64,000 nt of DNA, from positions 62,205,481-62,269,480 of the forward strand of contig CM061236.1 in assembly GCA_030848705.1 (NCBI GenBank), written 5' to 3'. How positions within the stretch are numbered: position 1 is the first letter of the stretch; every line of letters begins with the position of its first letter. A program made the translations under genes and the position numbers. Origin of the DNA: Heracleum sosnowskyi. Taxonomy: Eukaryota; Streptophyta; Magnoliopsida; Apiales; Apiaceae. Below the pieces are notes generated by a model that made no database searches, had not been told where the DNA came from, and was given only the letters and a program-made list of their open reading frames with translations. Positions 56,069-64,000 of the stretch are shown in pieces.

Positions 56069-57085
56069 TGTTAGGAATATGTTGTTCTTGATGATAAACA
56101 TAAAACACTTAGTAGAATTTGTGTAAAGTCAATTTTGTAGCTGTCAACGAAATAGCATGCTTTGCAGTGTTTCGTTGACAGGAAGCTCATCAACGAAATG
56201 AGTGTTGTAGCAATTGCATTGTACAATACTTCACAGTATGATAGGCATTCTATTATATGTTGTAGATAGGTTTTCTAAGTCATGTTGACTAAGTACTAGA
56301 TAGGCAAAATAGGTTGGTTAATTGTAAATATGTTATGCCTTGTAATTCTGCCTAAGTGAAGACATGTCAACGGTATGAAGATTACTCTGTCAACGGTATG
56401 GAGTTTACCCATCAACGAAACGAGGGAAACACCATCAACGGAATGAAGAATGAAGCTATCAACGAAACACATCTCCTTGCTATCAACGAATCAATGTTGC
56501 TTTTTGAATAGTTGACAAAGTGATAGTGACAGTTTACTGAACAGATCTAAAAGGAGATATGGAAGTGTACTTTGCATTGGAAGCCATCAAAGTGGTTACT
56601 GGAAATAAGGAAACATTCCAATTTCCAATAAGGCTCTTGGGAATGATTATAATAAGCATGAAGACAAAAGCAAAGATCTCCAAGGACCATTGGACAAAAG
56701 GAATGAAAAGCAAGCTACTGATGGTTACTACTATTATTCTTTAGTTTAACCAAATGTAGAATTGTAAACTTGGGATTATATAACCAAGTGTAGCAGTTAC
56801 TTTAGAAATAGAGAAGAAAAACAAATAGATTGTATTAGCTATTTTTGAGAGCATTCTTCTCTACAACATTGTAACTGAGCAGCTGTGTACTTTTGTATCA
56901 CAGATTATTTCCGCAATAAAAACACTTCAGTTGGATCATCAAACAATCCAACTGAATTATTTATATCTTGTGTTTTTATTTATTCAGTTCAGTTTAATTT
57001 TATAAAGTGTTTAGTTTCAAGAAAATATCAAGAATTGTATTCAACCCCCCCTTCTACAATTCTGTTAGGTCATTTGGGAATAACA
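56069..57085 (+). repeat. Element C 5' LTR
   Basis: It runs TGTTAGGAATATG to GGGAATAACA, 1017 bp. At least nine family words (GTCAACGAAA, TCAACGGTATG, TTTCGTTGACAG and variants) lie in the first 430 bp. They include a perfect 12-bp inverted pair CTGTCAACGAAA (56141-56152) and TTTCGTTGACAG (56170-56181). TATATAA is at 56777-56783 and the C-tract TATTCAACCCCCCC is near 57038. Confidence 0.92.
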
Positions 57086-57087
57086 AT

Positions 57088-57099
57088 TGGTATCAGAGC
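57088..57099 (+). other. Element C primer-binding site
   Basis: TGGTATCAGAGC lies two bases after the LTR end, complementary to initiator methionine tRNA. Confidence 0.9.
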
Positions 57100-57149
57100 G
57101 AGCTTCTAACATACAAGAAGTTTAAAGATCAAGACCAAAAACAGAAACC

Positions 57150-59621
57150 ATGGTGAAGAAGGATGCAGGTGTGAAGATACCAGTTCTTGATAAAGACAAT
57201 TACTTTCACTGGAAAGTAAAGATGCATTTACATCTCATGTCTATGGATGAGAGGTATGTAGACTGCATTGAGAAAGGTCCACACGTTCCCATGAAGCTTG
57301 ATTCTAGAGTTGGACTGCCAGATGATGCACCTGATGTAGAGATTCCAAAAACTGTCTCAGAATGGACTGTTGAAGATGTTGCAGAAGTCCATAAAGACAA
57401 AAGGACCATGAACATTCTGTTTAATGGTTTGGAGCAAGAGATGTTTGACAATGTTATCAACTGTACAACCTCTAAGGAAGTATGGGATACTGTTAGAACA
57501 CTCTGTGAAGGAACTGAGCAAGTCAGGGAAAATAAAATGCAACTCCTTATACAACAATATGAGCATTTTCATTTTAAAGCTGGTGAAACCCTAAATGACA
57601 CGTTCAGTAGGTTTCAAAAGCTTTTGAATGGATTAAAGTTGTATGGGAGGATCTATCAAACCAAGGATTCAAACCTTAAATTTCTTAGAGCTCTTCCAAA
57701 AGAATGGAAGCCTATGACTGTTTCTCTCAGAAACACTCAAGAGTACAAAGACTACACTCTTGAAAGGCTTTATGGAACCTTGAAGACTTATGAGCTGGAA
57801 ATGGAGCAAGATGAAGAAATTGAAAAGGTACAGAAGAAGGGTGGATCTATTGCATTGATTGCATCAGTGAACCAACTTGAAGATGACAATAAAGAAGCTG
57901 CAAAGGCCACAACTAGTCGATCTAGTTGTAGGAGTGATGTTAGCAAGGGTAAAGACAAGATGACAGAAGAAGAAGAATCAGAACCAGCCAACTTGGAGGA
58001 CTTAGATGAGATTGATGAACACATTGCTTTTCTGTCTAGAAAATTCTCTAAGTTCAAGTTCAAAAGAAACTCAGAAGCAAGGCCACCAAGAAGAGACTTT
58101 CAACCTAGCAAAACAAACTGGATTGAAAAGTCTAAGTCAAAATGTTTCAATTGTGGAATGCTTGGTCACTTTGCTGGAGACTGCAGAAAGCCCAAGGTTG
58201 AGAAGGGCAACAGGAAATTTGAGCCTGTTGATTATAAAAAGAAATACTTTGAACTTCTCAAACAAAAAGAAAAGGCTTTCATGTCTCAGGAGTATGATTG
58301 GGCTGGTAATGGTGAAGATTCTGATGATGATGTTGAGTATGTCAACTTGGCTCTTATGGCTGACAATCATGAGCAGGAAGCAAGTTCCTCAAGCAACCAG
58401 GTAACAATTACTAATCTTTCTGAGCTTTCTAAAGAGGAATGCGACAATGCAGTAAATGAAATGTCTACTGTATTATATAATTTGCGTGTTACTCTTAAAT
58501 CACTTACTAAAGAGAATTCAAGAATAAAAGAGACCAATCTGCTCTTAAGTGATAGGAATGCAATGTTAGAAGCACAGCTCATTGAATTTGAGAAAATGAG
58601 ATGTGTTAGTAGGGATGCTAAGAAGGAACTTGAGAACGTGTTACAAAGGGAAGAAATTCTTAGAACACAACTTGAGATAGAACAAAGTGTGATTGCAAAA
58701 TGGAAGGATGCCAGGAATGTTGCTACCAACATAATTAATGTTCAAGGCGTGGAATCCTTCTGTGAGCAATCATGGGAAAGGAACAAAGAGAAGCTAGGGT
58801 ATGTTGGTGAAACCTTAGAATCAGGAACAGAGTCAACAAACAACAATGATCATTTGTTGAAGGTTGATATGTCAACGGAATGCAATGTTTCGTTGACACA
58901 TGAACCATCAACCGATCAGGCTGTTTCGTTGACAGACAAAAGAAAAGATAAACTCACTAGACTTAATGACAAGTATGGTCCTGTCACCAAGAACTTTGTT
59001 CAAGGTGAGTCTAGTATTTTAAAGAAAATTGAGAAGCCTGTTGAGAGAGCTAATGTAGGTCACTTGTCTAACAAGCAATTGAAAGACAAGGTAGAGAAAG
59101 TTCATAATGAGGCTAAGGGAAATAAAAAGAATAACAGGAATGGCAAAGTAGGAATTAACAAACACAACAATTACACACCTGATAAATATGCTCCTAGAAA
59201 GACATGTGTTAATTGTGGAAGTGTTAGTCATTTGTCTACTAACTGCAAATCTGTTAAGAAAACTCCTAATGTGAGAATGCCCAAGCCTGCAATGAACAGT
59301 TCCATGCCTACAATGCCTGTTATGTCTAACATGTTTGCTCCATATGCACAATTTCAGAATCCATATGCTAGCATGCCATTTGTGTCTAATCCTTACATGA
59401 ATATGTTTAACATGCCACAAATGCCATGGAACATGAATAACATGATTGTTCCTCCAACTATGCATGCTATGAATGAAAATATGAGCAACCCTCAGAAATC
59501 AACACCAAGGGTAAAGATTGATTTGAATCAATCTGAGCCCAAAGTGAAAAATGGTACAAAAGGGAATGCAAAGGCTAACAAGACAGGACCCAAGGAAACT
59601 TGGGTACCAAAATCGACTTGA
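57150..59621 (+). CDS. gag: Element C Gag (capsid/nucleocapsid)
   Basis: An 823-residue intact frame begins 50 bp after the primer site. The N-terminal gag domain shows NYFHWKVKMHLHLMSMDE, GPHVPMKL and GETLNDTFSRFQKLLNGL. The first knuckle CFNCGMLGHFAGDC is at about residue 332 and the second, CVNCGSVSHLSTNC, at about 686. A heptad-rich stretch (about 425-535) is likely coiled coil. A Met/Pro/Asn-rich segment (about 710-785) is unusual and looks disordered. The end ETWVPK matches the other families. The family word is embedded at 58870-58940 in a frame reading VSLT, different from pol where it reads FVDS. Confidence 0.94.
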   Translation: MVKKDAGVKIPVLDKDNYFHWKVKMHLHLMSMDERYVDCIEKGPHVPMKLDSRVGLPDDAPDVEIPKTVSEWTVEDVAEVHKDKRTMNILFNGLEQEMFDNVINCTTSKEVWDTVRTLCEGTEQVRENKMQLLIQQYEHFHFKAGETLNDTFSRFQKLLNGLKLYGRIYQTKDSNLKFLRALPKEWKPMTVSLRNTQEYKDYTLERLYGTLKTYELEMEQDEEIEKVQKKGGSIALIASVNQLEDDNKEAAKATTSRSSCRSDVSKGKDKMTEEEESEPANLEDLDEIDEHIAFLSRKFSKFKFKRNSEARPPRRDFQPSKTNWIEKSKSKCFNCGMLGHFAGDCRKPKVEKGNRKFEPVDYKKKYFELLKQKEKAFMSQEYDWAGNGEDSDDDVEYVNLALMADNHEQEASSSSNQVTITNLSELSKEECDNAVNEMSTVLYNLRVTLKSLTKENSRIKETNLLLSDRNAMLEAQLIEFEKMRCVSRDAKKELENVLQREEILRTQLEIEQSVIAKWKDARNVATNIINVQGVESFCEQSWERNKEKLGYVGETLESGTESTNNNDHLLKVDMSTECNVSLTHEPSTDQAVSLTDKRKDKLTRLNDKYGPVTKNFVQGESSILKKIEKPVERANVGHLSNKQLKDKVEKVHNEAKGNKKNNRNGKVGINKHNNYTPDKYAPRKTCVNCGSVSHLSTNCKSVKKTPNVRMPKPAMNSSMPTMPVMSNMFAPYAQFQNPYASMPFVSNPYMNMFNMPQMPWNMNNMIVPPTMHAMNENMSNPQKSTPRVKIDLNQSEPKVKNGTKGNAKANKTGPKETWVPKST

Positions 59622-62600
59622 TTTGGTTTTATTGTGTGCAGGGAGACAAAAGGAATCTTTGGTACTTGGATAGTGGTTGTTCAAGACACATGATTGGTGA
59701 TTCTACCCTGCTCACAGAGTTTCAGGAAAGAGCTGGCCCTTGTATTGCTTTTGGAGATGACAGCAAAGGCTACACAAAGGGATATGGCTTGATTTCAAAA
59801 GAGAATGTCATCATAGATGAGGTTGCATTGGTGGATGGTCTTAAGCACAACTTGCTTAGTATCAGCCAACTTTGTGACAAAGGATTTTTAGTTACTTTTT
59901 CTAGAGAAGCCTGTGTTGTTTCTAAAGGAGGAAACAACAATGTGGTAATGACTGGATTCAGAAGGGGGAATGTGTACATTGCTGACTTTAGTAGCACAAG
60001 TTCAGACACCATCACCTGTCTTTTCAGCAAGGCAAGCAAGGATGAAAGTTGGTTATGGCACAAGAAGTTATCCCATCTGAATTTCAAAGTTATGAATGAT
60101 TTGGTGAGGAAAGATCTTGCTAGAGGAATTCCACAGGTGGAGTTCTCCAAGGATGGTTTGTGTGATGCCTGTCAAAAGGGAAAACAGAAGAAGGCATCAT
60201 TCAAAAGCAAGACAGAGTCATCAATTGTCCAGCAGCTTGAATTGCTTCATATGGACCTATTTGGCCCTGTAAATGTTATGTCCATCTCAAAGAAGAAATA
60301 CTGTCTTGTGATTGTTGATGATTTTTCTAGATTTACATGGACTTTCTTTTTGCACTCTAAAGATGAGGCAAGTGAAATCATTATCAATCACATCAAGATG
60401 GTAAGCAATCATCCTGATTTCAAAGTAAGAAGGATTAAGAGTGACAATGGGACAGAATTCAAGAATTCAAGCATGAAGGTGTTCTGTGAAGAAAATGGTA
60501 TTTTGCATGAGTTTTCAGCAGCAAGAACACCACAGCAAAATGGTGTAGTTGAAAGGAAAAACAGAACACTTATTGAAGCTGCAAGGACAATGCTAGATGA
60601 ATCAAAGTTACCTACATATTTTTGGGCTGAGGCAGTTAACACAGCTTATCAGTTACTCAAAAGAAAGAAGCCACTATTGGATTTTCTTCATGTCTTTGGA
60701 TGCAAGTGCTTTGTTCTGAGAAATCAAGCTGAGCATTTGGGGAAATTTGAAGCAAAGACAGATGAAGCAATATTTGTGGGATATGCAGCAGGGAAAGCTT
60801 ACAGAGTCTATAATCTCAGAATCAACATTGTTATGGAATCTGTACATGTTGTTTTTGATGATCTCAAAATCCAAGGTCTCTGTGATGAAGGTTTCCATGA
60901 AAGTCTTTCTTTTGAAAATGAGGAAGGAGATCAAGTGAATCATGATAAGGCTACTGAGAAACAGCCTAAAGTTGTTGTATCTAGCACAGATGAAAGCAGC
61001 AGTGAAGATGAAATTGCTGCATTAAGGTTAAAAAGGATAGCAGCTAGCAGACCAAATGGTCATTTCGTTGACAGTCATGATGGTGGATTCGTTGACAGTC
61101 AGAATGAGCGTTTCGTTGACAGCCAAAACGGTCATACCGTTGATAGTCATAGGAATACTTCTAGAAGTGATCACTTAGGGACAACAAACTCAGGGGGAGT
61201 TTCTCAAGGACAAATATCCAATCAAGGCAATCATGATCATGAAGCTACGTCTTCAAGAGCAAATCTACCTCCCTCAAGGAAATGGACTAAAGATCATCCC
61301 TTTGAACTTATTATAGGTGATGTTTCTTCAAAAGTCCAAACTAGAAGAGCAACTCAAGAAGAATGTCTATATAGTAGCTTTCTGTCTCAAGATGAGCCAA
61401 AGAAAGTTGAGGATGCACTTCTAGATCCAGATTGGGTTTTAGCCATGCAAGAAGAGCTAAACCAATTTGAGAGAAACAATGTTTGGAAGCTGGTGCCCAG
61501 GCCTAATGACAGGAGTGTTATAGGCACAAAGTGGGTGTTCAGAAACAAGATGGATGAAAATGGCATAGTCACAAGGAACAAAGCTAGATTGGTTGCAAAA
61601 GGCTATTCACAGGAAGAAGGAATTGATTTTGATGAAACCTTTGCTCCTGTTGCAAGACTAGAAGCAATAAGGATTTTCCTAGCCTATGCAGCCCATGCCA
61701 ATTTCAAGGTCTATCAAATGGATGTGAAGAGTGCTTTTCTGAATGGGGAATTGGAAGAGGAGGTGTATGTAAGTCAACCTCCTGGTTTTGAAGATGATGA
61801 TTTTCCAGACTATGTGTACTTCCTTCTCAAAGCACTCTATGGTTTGAAACAAGCACCTAGAGCCTGGTATGACACTCTCTCACAGTTCCTCCTTGAGAAT
61901 CATTTCACTAGAGGTACTGTAGATAAAACTCTTTTTCACAGGGTTGTAAATGGCTCTACTTTACTTGTTCAAATTTATGTAGATGATATAATCTTTGGGT
62001 CTACAGATGTGAAACTTTGTCAAAAGTTTGCCAAGCTTATGCAAAGTAAGTATGAAATGAGCATGATGGGAGAATTAACTTACTTTCTTGGTCTTCAAGT
62101 AAAGCAAGTTAATGAAGGCATTTTCATTAGTCAAACAAAATACATTCATGATTTATTAAAGAAGTTTAACCTAATGGAATGTTCTCCTGCCAAAACTCCC
62201 ATGCCTACTGCCACCAAACTTGAATTGAATACTAAGGAAAAATCTGTGGACATTTCAAGTTACAGAGGCATGGTAGGCTCACTTTTATATTTAACAGCTA
62301 GTAGACCTGATATTATGTTTGCTACATGTCTATGTGCTAGATTTCAGGCTGATCCTAGAGAATCCCATTTAGTTGCTATTAAAAGAATTTTCAGATATCT
62401 CAAAGGAACACCAAACCTTGGCATTTGGTATCCTAGAGAATCTGGTTTTGAACTAATTGGTTATTCAGATGCAGATTTTGCAGGATGTAAAATTGACAGG
62501 AAAAGTACAACTGGAACCTGTCAATTCCTAGGAAACAAGCTTGTGTCATGGTTCAGCAAGAAACAAAACTCAGTTTCTACCTCCACAGCTGAGGCTGAGT

Positions 62601-62920
62601 ATATTGCAGCTGGAAGTTGTTGTGCACAGATTTTATGGATGAAAAACCAACTACTTGATTATGGATTAAGAGTTGAGAAAATTCCTATTTTCTGTGACAA
62701 CACTAGTGCCATTGCCATTACTGAGAATCCAGTGCAGCATTCAAGGACCAAGCACATTGACATCAAGTACCATTTCATTAGAGAACATGTTATGAATGGT
62801 ACTGTGGAGTTACATTTTGTTCCAAGTGAACAACAACTTGCAGACATCTTTACCAAGCCACTTGATGAATCAACATTCTCAAGATTAGTAAGTGAGCTAG
62901 GTATGCTAAATTTCTCTTAA
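59600..62920 (+). CDS. pol: Element C Pol (protease, integrase, RT, RNase H)
   Basis: The open frame overlaps the end of gag by 22 bp and runs 1106 codons. Protease DSGCSRHM is at about residue 24, preintegrase LWHKKLSHLN at about 150, integrase D (HMDLFGPV, about 217), D (KSDNGTEF, about 280) and E (QQNGVVERKN, about 315). RT has YVDDIIFGS (about 792). RNase H has GYSDADFAGC (about 953), STAEAEYIAAGS (about 995), CDNTSAI (about 1031) and QLADIFTKPL. Compared with B and D, about 17 residues are missing just after EAVNTA (about residue 350), an in-frame deletion in the region following the integrase core. The linker repeats FVDS four times, encoded by the family word. No ATG is needed if pol is reached by frameshift or splicing. 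Confidence 0.93.
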   Translation: MGTKIDLIWFYCVQGDKRNLWYLDSGCSRHMIGDSTLLTEFQERAGPCIAFGDDSKGYTKGYGLISKENVIIDEVALVDGLKHNLLSISQLCDKGFLVTFSREACVVSKGGNNNVVMTGFRRGNVYIADFSSTSSDTITCLFSKASKDESWLWHKKLSHLNFKVMNDLVRKDLARGIPQVEFSKDGLCDACQKGKQKKASFKSKTESSIVQQLELLHMDLFGPVNVMSISKKKYCLVIVDDFSRFTWTFFLHSKDEASEIIINHIKMVSNHPDFKVRRIKSDNGTEFKNSSMKVFCEENGILHEFSAARTPQQNGVVERKNRTLIEAARTMLDESKLPTYFWAEAVNTAYQLLKRKKPLLDFLHVFGCKCFVLRNQAEHLGKFEAKTDEAIFVGYAAGKAYRVYNLRINIVMESVHVVFDDLKIQGLCDEGFHESLSFENEEGDQVNHDKATEKQPKVVVSSTDESSSEDEIAALRLKRIAASRPNGHFVDSHDGGFVDSQNERFVDSQNGHTVDSHRNTSRSDHLGTTNSGGVSQGQISNQGNHDHEATSSRANLPPSRKWTKDHPFELIIGDVSSKVQTRRATQEECLYSSFLSQDEPKKVEDALLDPDWVLAMQEELNQFERNNVWKLVPRPNDRSVIGTKWVFRNKMDENGIVTRNKARLVAKGYSQEEGIDFDETFAPVARLEAIRIFLAYAAHANFKVYQMDVKSAFLNGELEEEVYVSQPPGFEDDDFPDYVYFLLKALYGLKQAPRAWYDTLSQFLLENHFTRGTVDKTLFHRVVNGSTLLVQIYVDDIIFGSTDVKLCQKFAKLMQSKYEMSMMGELTYFLGLQVKQVNEGIFISQTKYIHDLLKKFNLMECSPAKTPMPTATKLELNTKEKSVDISSYRGMVGSLLYLTASRPDIMFATCLCARFQADPRESHLVAIKRIFRYLKGTPNLGIWYPRESGFELIGYSDADFAGCKIDRKSTTGTCQFLGNKLVSWFSKKQNSVSTSTAEAEYIAAGSCCAQILWMKNQLLDYGLRVEKIPIFCDNTSAIAITENPVQHSRTKHIDIKYHFIREHVMNGTVELHFVPSEQQLADIFTKPLDESTFSRLVSELGMLNFS
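59604..59641 (+). promoter_or_regulatory. Gag/pol junction with TGCAG|GG (element C)
   Basis: TGG|GTACCAAAATC, the gag stop TGA, a T-rich run, then TTGTGTGCAG|GG. Pol is in the -1 frame relative to gag and overlaps its end. No classical slippery heptamer is evident. Confidence 0.4.
61191..61199 (+). other. PPT-like tract in the integrase-RT linker (element C)
   Basis: CAGGGGGAG within AACTCAGGGGGAGTTTC lies at the same relative place as in A, B and D. It may act as a central PPT. Confidence 0.45.
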
Positions 62921-63460
62921 TTATTTTTGAGATATTTGCAAGTTAAAATGCAGCCAGAAATTTGCTATGTTTTTCTGTGAATTAATTTTCTCAGGAAAAG
63001 GTAAAATTTTGTCTAAGTCAAAATTACTATGCCAACGGAATGCACCATTTCGTTGACAGTCTTAGCACTTTTTCTGGGTGTTTCGTTGATAGTTCTTTTA
63101 TATCAACGAAACGCAGCTTTATCAACGAAATAGACGGGACTTTAACCGCCCAATCCTGATTCGTTGATTTAGCGCAGTTAATCTGAACCGTTGAAATTTG
63201 ACACGTCTTTTACCACGATCTATGCATACACCCCTGTAAGTATAAATCATGGTAATACTTTAAGAGTAACGGTTATATTTTTAAGCCAATCCAGTAATTT
63301 ACATTTATTATTGGATTCATTTTCTGAGAATTTTTGGGGGAGTATTTAAGAAATTTTATTTTCATTATTTCTTTTCACCTGTTCTCAAAAATTCCAAAGG
63401 CTTTTTCTCTCTTCTTCTCTCTAACAAGCAATTCAGTTCGAAGCTTTCCTTTAATCAACA
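62921..63460 (+). promoter_or_regulatory. Element C pol-ORF2 spacer: family words and putative ORF2 promoter
   Basis: At least six copies of CAACGG, TTTCGTTGACAG, TTTCGTTGATAG, ATCAACGAAAC and ATCAACGAAAT lie at 63030-63200 in both orientations. Two TATA-like sites follow: TATAAAT (63241-63247) and TATTTAAG (63343-63350), the second just after TTTTTGGGGGAG. A CT-rich leader runs from about 63395 to the ATG at 63461, 118 bp after TATTTAAG. Confidence 0.5.
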
Positions 63461-64000
63461 ATGGCACCTATAGTCAAGCTTATGTCTGCTGGAGGGTTCA
63501 TCTATGAGAAGAACAACTCCATTCCTTTTGTTGTCAAGGAAAACCCGAACAGACTGTTCTTCAAAATGATGGATTTCATGAAGAATTGCAAGTTGAGCTA
63601 TGCAATGTTTCACTCTACACCACTCTACAATGAGATAATCGAGGAGATTTGGACCTCATGTGAGTATAGTGGAACACACTGCACACTAAAATTCACTCTT
63701 CAAGGTAATGAGTACATAGTTAATTCTGATGTTTTGCAAGCATGTTTACATATTCCTGATAATAACTGTGATGCTTTGCCTACTAACACTGAAATAACTA
63801 CCATGCTAAATTCTATAAACTACTCTTTGCCTACTGATAATCTGGGTAGAATAATTAGGAGAGGTTTGGTTAGGGAATACAGTTATTTAGCTGATGCATT
63901 CATTAAGGTCTTTTCTGGAAAGATTAGTAATTTTGATGCATTAACTAACTCTATGTTAATTCTCCTAACCATGCTTCTAAATGATAGATATCACAACTTT
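63461..64000 (+). CDS. Element C ORF2, N-terminal 180 codons (runs off window)
   Basis: It starts AACAATGGCACC, the same MAP beginning as family-A ORF2, and is open to the window edge. The N-terminal region (EEIWTSCEYSG, then LKFTLQGNEYIVNSDVLQAC, then HIPDNN) follows the same pattern as A's GFWRT...CTIGGKSFQFGEKEINEALGF segment: an aromatic helix, a short beta strand pair around a GG/QG turn, then a helix. This suggests a shared domain of the plant-transposon ORF2 type. The later part (LGRIIRRGLVREYSYLADAF and FDALTNSMLILLTMLL) is helical. No signal peptide is visible. Function unknown. Confidence 0.8.
   Translation, partial: MAPIVKLMSAGGFIYEKNNSIPFVVKENPNRLFFKMMDFMKNCKLSYAMFHSTPLYNEIIEEIWTSCEYSGTHCTLKFTLQGNEYIVNSDVLQACLHIPDNNCDALPTNTEITTMLNSINYSLPTDNLGRIIRRGLVREYSYLADAFIKVFSGKISNFDALTNSMLILLTMLLNDRYHNF

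Larger units (their letters stand above)
56069..64000 (+). mobile_element. Element C: Sirevirus with intact gag and long open pol, 3' end outside the window
   Basis: The 5' LTR (56069-57085), primer site, gag, pol, spacer and the first 180 codons of ORF2 are present. The left flank AGTAT (56064-56068) is the expected target duplication; its partner lies outside. It is inserted into the ORF2 leader of A2 in the opposite orientation. The word TTTCGTTGACAG (and reverse) runs through LTR, gag, pol and spacer. Age cannot be judged from one LTR, but the open frames suggest a fairly recent insertion. Confidence 0.92.

Noticed and set aside
58006..58404. 132-codon frame in a second phase of C gag, and similar frames of 80-150 codons opposite gag/pol (for example 59019-59465, 59770-60150)
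   Set aside because: They lie wholly inside intact gag or pol in other phases or strands and show biased low-complexity composition, as expected for shadows.
59604..59641. A complete mini-intron of 34-42 nt at the gag/pol junctions
   Set aside because: GT and AG are at the right places and removal would keep phase, but plant introns are rarely below about 60-70 nt. GT here is simply part of the conserved Val codon, so only the acceptor side is kept as a hypothesis.

Overview
This is plant nuclear DNA, most likely from a eudicot with a repeat-rich genome. It is AT-rich, has no recognisable single-copy host gene, and is built almost entirely of LTR retrotransposons in a nested stack. The assignment rests on tRNA-iMet primer sites (TGGTATCAGAGC) behind each LTR, Ty1/copia domain order (gag, protease, integrase, RT, RNase H), GGGGGAGA polypurine tracts and a second ORF after pol. 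Together these point to the SIRE/Maximus (Sirevirus) lineage.

Left arm (1-13547): a partial copia LTR (1-620) lies in the non-coding interior of a minus-strand element whose unusually long 5' LTR spans 1904-6636. That element interrupts the RT of a broken Tork/Tnt1-like copia element (6642-9594). An AT-rich stretch follows with imperfect repeats, two adjacent terminal-inverted-repeat elements (10549-10877 and about 10880-11090) and an Emigrant/pogo-like element with TA target sites (12068-12699). At 13231-13547 is the start of a Sirevirus-type LTR cut off by the next insertion.

Centre (13548-51059): one Sirevirus element, A (plus strand, TSD ACCTT), has been expanded to 37.5 kb by two later insertions. 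Element B (19835-31234, plus, TSD AAGAG) sits in A's RT. Element D (37248-49274, minus, TSD GAAGA) sits in A's second ORF. LTR-LTR differences fit the nesting: roughly 20 or more in A, about 10 in B, essentially one in D. B's interior is heavily decayed although its LTRs are nearly identical, so it probably moved using proteins supplied by another element. D is nearly intact and carries an antisense gene with its own TATA box between pol and ORF2.

Right arm (51060-64000): a rearranged minus-strand ORF2 fragment of a second family-A copy (A2) is interrupted at 56069 by element C (plus). C has one LTR, an intact gag, a long open pol with one internal in-frame deletion, and the start of its ORF2 running off the window.

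The feature I find most worth attention is that each Sirevirus family (A, B, C, D) carries its own short private word, repeated in both orientations in LTRs and the pol-ORF2 spacer and, in C and D, inside coding sequence in more than one reading frame. Many copies pair into perfect hairpins. Other shared architecture: a TGCAG|GG acceptor-like site at every gag/pol junction, PPT-like tracts in the integrase-RT linker, and TATA plus pyrimidine-rich leaders about 100-120 bp before ORF2.
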